Below are positions 1 to 5,600 of a stretch of DNA of 6,081 nt, in pieces. The first letter of the stretch is position 1. Each line of letters opens with the position of its first letter. Below the pieces are notes generated by a model that did no database searches, was not told the origin of the DNA, and saw nothing but the letters and a program-made list of their open reading frames with translations. The position numbers and the translations under genes were made by a program. This DNA comes from Clostridia bacterium (lineage in GTDB: Bacteria; Bacillota; Clostridia; Christensenellales; Aristaeellaceae): contig JAFWBZ010000200.1 in assembly GCA_017537105.1 (NCBI GenBank), positions 1 to 6,081 on the forward strand. The letters are read 5' to 3'.

Positions 1-130
1 AACATCTTCTTCAACTCTCCCTGAGAAAAAGGCCAATGAAGCATCGATCGAATTCGAAATCCTGCTTTCCGTTGTCCGTGATTGAACTGCGCCAACTCAC
101 TTTTTCGTTCAACAGTCCCTGAAACAATTC
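1..130 (-). other. Possible untranslated leader of a leftward gene starting at the window edge
   Basis: If the leftward promoter at 137-145 is real, transcription starts near 130 and this stretch is its leader. Read on the minus strand, it ends with AGGGAG (22 down to 17) followed after 11 bases by an ATG (5 down to 3), which could be the start of a gene lying outside the window. A 6-bp inverted repeat, TTGAAC and GTTCAA, lies in the middle of the leader. No coding frame here looks like a known protein, and base composition is lower in GC than the genes to the right. Only five bases of the supposed gene are visible, so no product can be named. Confidence 0.2.
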
Positions 131-136
131 GCTTTG

Positions 137-165
137 ATTATAGCACAACCCACCAAAAAGTGGAA
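137..165 (-). promoter_or_regulatory. Candidate leftward promoter with extended -10
   Basis: On the minus strand a perfect TATAAT (142 to 137) is preceded by TGC (145 to 143), giving an extended -10 element. The hexamer 17 bases upstream is TTCCAC (165 to 160), a poor -35. The extended -10 could compensate. It lies just past the tRNA terminator in the same direction, which is where a new leftward transcription unit would be expected. The remaining bases between this site and the terminator (about 166-258) show no gene or other recognisable element. Confidence 0.4.
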
Positions 166-258
166 GGCCCATTGACAACTTTGTCCGAACCATAAAACGC
201 GCAAAATGCGGAAAGAATTAACAGTGAAACTACCGAAAATCTCACGCTCAAAAGCAGC

Positions 259-295
259 GAAAACCCTTGAAAACATTGCGTTTTCAAGGGTTTTC
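259..295 (-). terminator. Rho-independent terminator of the tRNA-Arg gene
   Basis: Positions 259-274 and 280-295 form a perfect 16-bp inverted repeat around a 5-base loop. The stem has a CCCTTG/CAAGGG core flanked by AAAA on one side and TTTT on the other. It begins four bases past the encoded CCA of the tRNA on the minus strand. The TTTT after GGG serves as the U-tract when the outer A-U pairs do not form. Because the repeat is symmetric it could also stop rightward transcription, but no rightward gene is seen upstream of it. Confidence 0.8.
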
Positions 296-299
296 AATT

Positions 300-376
300 T
301 GGCGTGCCCGGCGGGATTCGAACCCACGGTCTTCAGAGTCGGAGTCTGACGCGATATCCAGCTTCGCTACGGGCAC
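300..376 (-). tRNA. tRNA-Arg, anticodon CCG
   Basis: The minus strand folds into a complete cloverleaf. The 7-bp acceptor stem is GTGCCCG (376-370) with CGGGCAC (310-304), followed by discriminator G at 303 and an encoded CCA at 302-300. The D stem is GCGA/TCGC. The anticodon stem is TCAGA/TCTGA with loop CTCCGAC. The T arm is GTGGG-TTCGAAT-CCCGC with one G-U pair. The anticodon CCG (342-340) reads the arginine codon CGG, which suits a GC-rich genome. All stems pair, so the gene looks functional. It has its own promoter and terminator and is divergent from plsX. Confidence 0.96.
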
Positions 377-391
377 CTATGCAACAGAATT

Positions 392-420
392 ATTATACCC
401 CGTTTTCCCCAAAATGGCAA
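392..420 (-). promoter_or_regulatory. Promoter of the tRNA-Arg gene
   Basis: On the minus strand, TTGCCA (420 to 415; 5 of 6 to the -35 consensus) and TATAAT (397 to 392; perfect -10) are separated by exactly 17 bases. Transcription would start near 385, about nine bases before the mature tRNA 5' end at 376. This is a typical strong sigma-A-type tRNA promoter. Confidence 0.85.
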
Positions 421-500
421 GCAAAAAAGGTCCAGGAACGCAAAAAATCAAAAATATTACATGATTCCCCGGCGGAAAATGCTCTGAAAGCCAAATGCGC

Positions 501-529
501 TTGCGAATTAACATCCTTTCTGTTACAAT
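501..529 (+). promoter_or_regulatory. Promoter of the plsX-acpP-rnc-smc operon
   Basis: TTGCGA (501-506; 4 of 6 to the -35 consensus) and TACAAT (524-529; 5 of 6 to the -10) are 17 bases apart, with TGT directly before the -10 making an extended -10. Transcription would start near 536, giving a leader of about 23 bases to the plsX ATG. No copy of the FapR operator known from Bacillus was recognised. The rest of the gap 377-558 holds only this promoter and the divergent tRNA promoter. Confidence 0.7.
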
Positions 530-558
530 ATAGAGTATATCAGAATGGGGGTTCTATA

Positions 559-1584
559 ATGAAAGAACACATCATCGCACTGGACGCCATGGGCGGGGAC
601 AACGCTCCGGAGGCCATCGTGGCCGGAGGCGTGGCCGCGCTCAGGAATTACCCCGACATTCGACTGCTGCTGGCCGGACCCGAGGCGCGGCTGAACGAAT
701 TGCTGGCGGGCGCCGCAGATGTCCGCGACCGCATTGGAATTTTGCCCGCGGACGAGGTCATCTCCATGGAGGAGGCACCCATGCTGGCCGTGCGCAGAAA
801 GGTCAATTCCTCGCTGGTGCAGGCGATGCTGGCCGTGCGCGACGGGCGCGCTGGCGCCGTGGTCTCTGCCGGCTCCACTGGTGCGGTACTCGCCGGCGGC
901 ATGCTGCGCATCGGGCGCATTCCCGGCATCGAGCGGCCCGCGCTGGCCCCCATTCTGCCCGGCGCGAAAAAGCCCTTCCTTCTGATCGACTGCGGGGCAA
1001 ACGTGGATTGCCAGCCCAAGTATCTGACGCAGTTCGGCCTGATGGGCTCCGTCTACATGAAGTCCGTCATGGGCGTGGAGGATCCCGCCGTGGGACTGGT
1101 CAATATCGGCACCGAGGAGGAAAAGGGCAACAAGCTGGCCAAGGAGACCTTCCAGATGATGAAGGCCCAGAGCAGCTATCGCTTCGCCGGCAACTGCGAG
1201 GCGCGGGAGATTCCCTCCGGCGCGTTCGACGTCGTGGTCACCGACGGCTTCGTCGGCAACGTGATTCTGAAGTACACCGAGGGCATCGTCGGCACGGTGA
1301 CCGGCATGCTCAAGCGGCACATGCTGGAAAGCAAGCGCACGAAGCTCGGCGCTGCGCTGGCCAAGCCTGCCTTCCGCGCCTTCAAAAAAGATATGGACTA
1401 CAACTCCGTCGGCGGCGCGCCGATGCTGGGCGTGCAGGGCGCGGTGGTCAAGGCCCACGGCAGTTCCGGAGAGACCGCCATCATGAACGCCGTCCGCCAG
1501 GCGCGGGAGATGCTCGCAGGCGACGTGGTCGGCAGGATCTCCGAGGGTCTGGTGGGGCTCGACGGTTCCGCCCCGGAAAACTGA
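559..1584 (+). CDS. plsX: Phosphate acyltransferase PlsX (acyl-ACP:phosphate transacylase)
   Basis: PlsX converts acyl-ACP and phosphate to acyl-phosphate, the acyl donor used by PlsY to start phosphatidic acid synthesis; it is a peripheral membrane enzyme. The 341-residue product is full length for the family. Conserved blocks visible are DAMGGDNAP (9-17), SAGSTGA (103-109), DCGANVD (144-150), NIGTEEEKG (182-190), GNCEAREI (211-218), the TDGFVGN block (228-234), GGAPMLG (285-291) and KAHGSSG near residue 300. In the GNxEARDI-type motif the usual Asp is Glu (E217), a mild change. The ATG at 559 is chosen because GGGGG (547-551) sits seven bases upstream and the protein then begins like other PlsX. 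The same frame stays open back to 304 but that crosses the tRNA. It is the first gene of the operon; its partner acpP follows after 78 bases. Confidence 0.97.
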   Translation: MKEHIIALDAMGGDNAPEAIVAGGVAALRNYPDIRLLLAGPEARLNELLAGAADVRDRIGILPADEVISMEEAPMLAVRRKVNSSLVQAMLAVRDGRAGAVVSAGSTGAVLAGGMLRIGRIPGIERPALAPILPGAKKPFLLIDCGANVDCQPKYLTQFGLMGSVYMKSVMGVEDPAVGLVNIGTEEEKGNKLAKETFQMMKAQSSYRFAGNCEAREIPSGAFDVVVTDGFVGNVILKYTEGIVGTVTGMLKRHMLESKRTKLGAALAKPAFRAFKKDMDYNSVGGAPMLGVQGAVVKAHGSSGETAIMNAVRQAREMLAGDVVGRISEGLVGLDGSAPEN

Positions 1585-1591
1585 TACCCCG

Positions 1592-1615
1592 CTGAGCCGC
1601 ATCCCGCGGCTTCAG
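1592..1615 (+). other. Intergenic hairpin between plsX and acpP
   Basis: CTGAGCCGC (1592-1600) pairs with GCGGC plus TCAG (1606-1610 and 1612-1615), with one bulged T and a 5-base loop. The 3' arm TCAGTT (1612-1617) could instead pair with AACTGA (1579-1584) at the plsX stop, so two folds compete. There is no U-tract, so a terminator is unlikely. It may protect or process the transcript between plsX and the normally far more abundant acpP message; that role is inference. Confidence 0.45.
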
Positions 1616-1662
1616 TTGCGTATATCAATGACATCAAACGACAAGCAGGAGGAGACAAGAGC

Positions 1663-1902
1663 ATGGATCGCAACGCTATTTTTGACAAGGTGAAGGAATA
1701 TATCCTGATGCAGCTGCCCGTGGACGAGTCCAAGGTGACCGAGGAGGCCAGCATGATCGACGATCTCGGCGCGGACAGTGCCAACCTGATGATGCTGATC
1801 ATGGACCTCGAGACCGAGTTCGACATGCAAGTGGAGGACGAGGCGCTGGGCACCATCAAGACCGTCGGCGACATCGTAGACTATATCTCCAAAAAGCTGT
1901 GA
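1663..1902 (+). CDS. acpP: Acyl carrier protein
   Basis: The 79-residue acidic protein has the ACP fold length and a DLGADS motif whose Ser39 would carry the 4'-phosphopantetheine arm added by holo-ACP synthase. ACP carries growing acyl chains in the cytosol and hands them to enzymes such as PlsX, encoded just upstream. The start is supported by AGGAGGAG (1647-1654) eight bases before the ATG, the strongest ribosome site in the window. Helix II is unusual: the residue after the serine is Ala instead of Leu (DSA, not DSL). Positions matching E. coli Asp38, Glu41 and Glu48 are Asn41, Met44 and Thr51. The following segment, EFDMQVEDE then TVGDIVDYI, is normal. Its location between plsX and rnc points to the housekeeping ACP, but a specialised second ACP cannot be excluded. 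Confidence 0.92.
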   Translation: MDRNAIFDKVKEYILMQLPVDESKVTEEASMIDDLGADSANLMMLIMDLETEFDMQVEDEALGTIKTVGDIVDYISKKL

Positions 1903-1952
1903 CATCCGGAGGCGCGTTTCCCGGCGAAGCGCGCCTCTGTCCGGACAATGTC
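1901..1952 (+). promoter_or_regulatory. Long hairpin in the acpP-rnc gap, candidate RNase III site
   Basis: Three helices stack into one imperfect hairpin. GACAT (1901-1905) pairs with ATGTC (1948-1952), CCGG (1906-1909) with CCGG (1941-1944), and 1910-1920 with 1926-1936 (11 pairs, one G-U). The loop is five bases (1921-1925). Bulges of four (1937-1940) and three bases (1945-1947) lie only on the 3' side. The structure starts inside the acpP stop codon and ends one base before the rnc ribosome site. It lacks a U-tract, so it is not a simple terminator. About 20 bp of stem suits RNase III; autoregulation is inference. Confidence 0.55.
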
Positions 1953-1954
1953 AA

Positions 1955-1960
1955 AGGAAG
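1955..1960 (+). promoter_or_regulatory. Ribosome binding site that sets the rnc start
   Basis: AGGAAG, within AAAGGAAGG, lies seven bases before the GTG at 1968. The earlier in-frame GTG at 1899, which overlaps the acpP stop as GTGA, has no Shine-Dalgarno sequence before it. This favours initiation at 1968. Confidence 0.75.
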
Positions 1961-1967
1961 GTGCATC

Positions 1968-2636
1968 GTGAAAGCACTCTGCAAGAAGCTGGGCTACGAG
2001 TTCAAGGACATCCGTCTGCTGGAGACGGCGCTGACCCACCCCTCCTACGGCGGGGACCATCACGTGCCGCACTACCAGCGCCTCGAATTTCTGGGCGACG
2101 CCGTGCTTGAGCTGGCCATCAGCCGCTACCTTTTTTTTGAGTTTCCGGAGATAGACGAGGGCAAGCTGACGCGCATCCGCGCGGGGCTGGTGCGAGAGGA
2201 GACCCTCTGCCGCGCCGCCCAGCGCCTGGAGCTTGGCAAATACGTCCGTCTGTCCGTGGGCGAGGATCGCTCCGGCGGTCGGGGAAAGCCATCCATCCTC
2301 TGCGATGTGATGGAGGCCGTGCTTGCCGCCGTGTATCTCGACGGAGGCTTCGACGCCGCTGTGGATGTCATCCGCCTGGCGCTGGCGGAGGATCTGCATC
2401 CCAAAATGCTGGAGGATCACCTGGACGCCAAGTCCAGACTTCAGGAAATCCTGCAGCGCACGGGAGACATGCCCCGCTACGAATTCGTCTCCATGGAGGG
2501 CCCGCCCCATGCCCCGCTGTTCTGCTACAGCGTGGTGCTGGAAGACCGGGTGCTGGGCCAGGGCAAGGGCACCAGCAAGCGGAACGCGCAGCAGGCCGCG
2601 GCGCGGGACGCGCTGAAGCGAATCGAAAACCCATAG
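1968..2636 (+). CDS. rnc: Ribonuclease III
   Basis: RNase III cuts double-stranded RNA, including rRNA precursors, as a Mg2+-dependent homodimer. The 222-residue product has the catalytic domain at about 1-145 and a double-stranded-RNA-binding domain at about 153-220. The signature reads QRLEFLGDAVLEL (37-49). Metal-binding residues by alignment are Glu40, Asp44, Asp113 and Glu116 (in DVMEA). The first signature residue, normally Glu (NERLEFLGD), is Gln37, and the Asn before it is Tyr36. The C-terminal domain shows the expected KSRLQEILQ start, GPPHAP, and the basic GKGTSKRNAQQAAA helix. The GTG start at 1968 gives an N-terminus like E. coli RNase III (KKLGYEF) and has a good ribosome site. 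A GTG at 1899 would add 23 residues encoded by the hairpin region and is less likely. It lies 65 bases after acpP and 58 before smc. Confidence 0.96.
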   Translation: MKALCKKLGYEFKDIRLLETALTHPSYGGDHHVPHYQRLEFLGDAVLELAISRYLFFEFPEIDEGKLTRIRAGLVREETLCRAAQRLELGKYVRLSVGEDRSGGRGKPSILCDVMEAVLAAVYLDGGFDAAVDVIRLALAEDLHPKMLEDHLDAKSRLQEILQRTGDMPRYEFVSMEGPPHAPLFCYSVVLEDRVLGQGKGTSKRNAQQAAARDALKRIENP

Positions 2637-2677
2637 GGTTCCATGCGGCGCGGCCTGCGCCATTCACTACCCATGAC

Positions 2678-2682
2678 AGGAG
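2678..2682 (+). promoter_or_regulatory. Ribosome binding site of smc
   Basis: AGGAG lies 12 bases before the TTG at 2695, a longer than ideal distance. The smc frame is closed by TGA at 2674-2676, and no ATG or GTG lies between that stop and the conserved RLKKL start of the protein, so TTG 2695 is the best available start. Confidence 0.55.
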
Positions 2683-2694
2683 CGTTTCTGGAAA

Positions 2695-5600
2695 TTGCGA
2701 CTGAAAAAACTGCTCCTCCACGGCTTCAAGTCCTTCGCGGACCACGTGGAGATCACATTTGAAGACGGCATCACGGGCGTCGTAGGGCCCAACGGCTGCG
2801 GAAAGAGCAACATTGCCGACGCAGTCCGCTGGGTGCTGGGCGAACAGAGCGCCAAGTCCCTGCGCGGCGCGAAGATGGAGGACGTCATCTTCAACGGCAC
2901 GGAGAAGCGGCGCCGCCTCTCCTACTGCGAGGTCACGCTGGTCTTTGACAACGAGGACCATGCGCTGGCCCTCGACTTCGCCGAGGTGCAGGTCACGCGC
3001 CGCGTGTACCGGTCCGGCGAAGGCGAATACAAGATCAACGGGGCCGCCTGCCGGTTGCGCGACATCGTGGATCTGTTTCGCGATACCGGCATCGGCAGGG
3101 AGGGCTATTCCCTGATCGGTCAGGGGCGCATCGACGAGATCCTCTCCGCCAAGTCCGAGGACCGCCGCCAGGTGTTTGAGGAGGCCGCGGGCATCGTCAA
3201 ATACAAGGCCCGGAAGCTGGATGCCGAGCGCCGCATCACCCATACCCAGGAGAATCTGAACCGCGTGGAGGACATCCTCGCCGAGCTCGAGGAGCGCGTC
3301 GAGCCGCTGCGGCAGCAGTCTGAAGCGGCCCGGGAATATCTGCAGCTCCGGGACGAGCTGAAGGTGCTGGACCTGAATGTGTTCCTCCTTCGCACGGAGC
3401 GCTACGAGGTGCGCATTCGCGAACTCAAGCAGTCTGTGGAGGCGCTGGGAGAGTCCATACTGGAGGCGAATCAGGCGCTGGAAAAACAGGGCGCCGAGCG
3501 CGACGAGGCCCAGGCGCTGCTGAACCGGTATGAGCTGGAGGCCAGCGAGAAGCGGGAGGTCGTCCAGCGGCTGATCCGCGAGGTGGAGGCCGGCGAGGGC
3601 GCCGTACAGGTCATGCGGGAGCGCATCGCCGCCGGCGAGAAGGACCGCGACCGCATCGAATCCCAGCTGTCCGCCGCCGCGGAGGGCGGAGAGGGCATTC
3701 GCCGACAGGTCGAGCAGATGACCGGAGAGATCGACGCGGAGGCCTCCGCCATCGATGGCGCCGCCGCTTCGCTGGCGGAGAAGGAGCAGGCGCTCTCCCG
3801 CTCGGAGTCGGAGTTGTCTGACCTGGAGGAGCGCTCCGAAGGCGCCAAGCAGCAGATCATACAATCCATGAATCGCTTGAGCGACGTGCGCTCCCAGCGC
3901 GCGCGCTTGAGCGCCATGAAGACCGCCCTGGAAAATCAGATCGAAGCCATGCAGGCCGATCGCGAGCACGAGCAGTCCGGCGTCATTTCGCTGGGCGAGC
4001 ATGTGGAATCCGCGCGGTCCATATTGGAGGAAGAAACCGCCCGCAAGCAGGAGCTCGATCGACAGGTCGCGGAGATGCAGGACAGAGTTCAGGCCCTCGG
4101 CGACGAATCCCAGCAGTTGCAGCAGCACGTCACGCGGCTGCAGAGCGAGCGACAGCAGCGGGATTCCCGACTCAAGCTGCTGCGGGAGATGCAGCGCGAC
4201 TACGAGGGCTATACCAACGCCGTCAAGCAGGTGCTGATGCAGGCCCGTCGACAGCAGGGCGGGGCTCTCGCCTCCGACGGAGCTGGCGACGGCTCCGGTC
4301 CCCGCGGCAAGGGCGTGCACGGCGTGGTGGCGGACCTGATCCACGTGCCCGCGCGCCTGGAGCGCGCCATGGACATGGTGCTGGGCGGCGCGCTGCAGAA
4401 CATCGTCGTGGACCGGGACGAGGACGCCAAGCGCATGATCGAGTATCTGCGCGTGAACCGCTTCGGGCGGGCCACGTTCCTGCCCATCGCCTCGGTGCGC
4501 GGGCGCACGCTGAGCCCTCAGGAGCGCAGCGTATTGACGATGCCCGGCTGCATCGGCCTGGCCTCGGAGCTGATCGAATTCGACCCCATCTATCAGGGCG
4601 TGGTGGACAACCTGCTCGGAAGGACCGTGGTAGCGGAAAACCTCGCCACCGGCATCGCCATCCAGCGCGCCGCGCGCTATCAGCTGCGGCTCGTCACCAT
4701 CGAAGGCGACGTCATGCACTCCGGCGGCTCGATGACCGGCGGCAGCGTGCAGAGCCGCATGACCAGCCTGCTCTCCCGTGCCCGGGAAATCGAAGAGAGC
4801 GAGCAGGCGCTGAAGAAGATCGACGCGGAGTTCACCGCGTCCCGCGAAAAGTATGCCAAGCTGGAGGACGACCGCGGCCAGCTCAAGCGCGAGCGCGGCG
4901 AGCTGTACGACGAGCTGCACCGGCAGGAGGTCGCGGTCGCCCGCGCCGAGGCGCAGTTGAAGGCCGCCCTCGAGGAGCAGGACAGCAACAACCAGCGCGT
5001 CGCCCGCATGGAGGCGGAGCGCGACCGTCTGCGCGCACAGCTCAGCGACGTCACCGAATCCCTGACCGCGCTGGATACCCAGCAGCAGTCGGCGGAATCC
5101 TCCACCGACGATCGCCAGGCCGAGGTCAAGCGCCTGTCGGAAGAGATCTATCGTCTGCGCGGCGAGACCGACGCGCTGCGGGAAACCGTCAACGAGGAGC
5201 GCGTCTCCCTGGCCTCCAGGCGGCGCGGCCTGGAAGCGGACATCGCCGCCCGGGACCGCCTCTCCTCGCAGGCGGAGGATGCCGATCGCCTGCGGACGGA
5301 GTCGGAGGCGGCGCTGGCGGAGTGCCGCAACGCCCTCGAAAAGAACGCAGCGCTGCTGGAATCGGATGTGGAGAATCTCCATCAGAGCAAGGCGCAGCTG
5401 GACGCCGCCCGGGAGGCCTTCGACGCCTCGGACGGACTGCGCACCGGCGTGCAGAAGCAGCTGCAGCAGCTGGCCGAGCGGATCGACGCCCTGCGCGCCG
5501 ATCTGGACGACTTTTCCGACAGGCACCATCGCAGTGAGCTCCAGCTGCAGCGCGTGGAGGGCGAATTCAAGCAAATCCAGGATCGGATTTGGGAGGATTA

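Noticed and set aside
172..177. Perfect TTGACA on the plus strand
   Set aside because: No -10 hexamer lies 16-18 bases downstream; the nearest, CATAAA, is only 13 bases away, and no rightward gene follows before the terminator repeat.
11..193. A 60-codon minus-strand open frame
   Set aside because: It overlaps the extended -10 promoter, has no ribosome site, and its product shows no recognisable features.
304..558. In-frame upstream extension of plsX
   Set aside because: It would run through the tRNA-Arg gene and both promoters, and the added 85 residues resemble no PlsX N-terminus.
523..1602. A 359-codon open frame on the minus strand across plsX
   Set aside because: Also in codon register with plsX and explained by the same codon bias; plsX itself is unmistakable.
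1592..1617. Terminator after plsX
   Set aside because: The hairpin is followed by GTTGCGTATATC, not a run of T, so intrinsic termination is not supported.
1899..1967. Alternative rnc start at GTG 1899 with GTGA overlap of the acpP stop
   Set aside because: Such overlaps can couple translation, but there is no Shine-Dalgarno sequence before it, the extra 23 residues are encoded by the hairpin, and GTG 1968 has a good ribosome site.
2647..2661. Small hairpin GGCGC/GCGCC between rnc and smc
   Set aside because: Only five pairs in GC-rich DNA with no U-tract; such repeats are expected by chance here.
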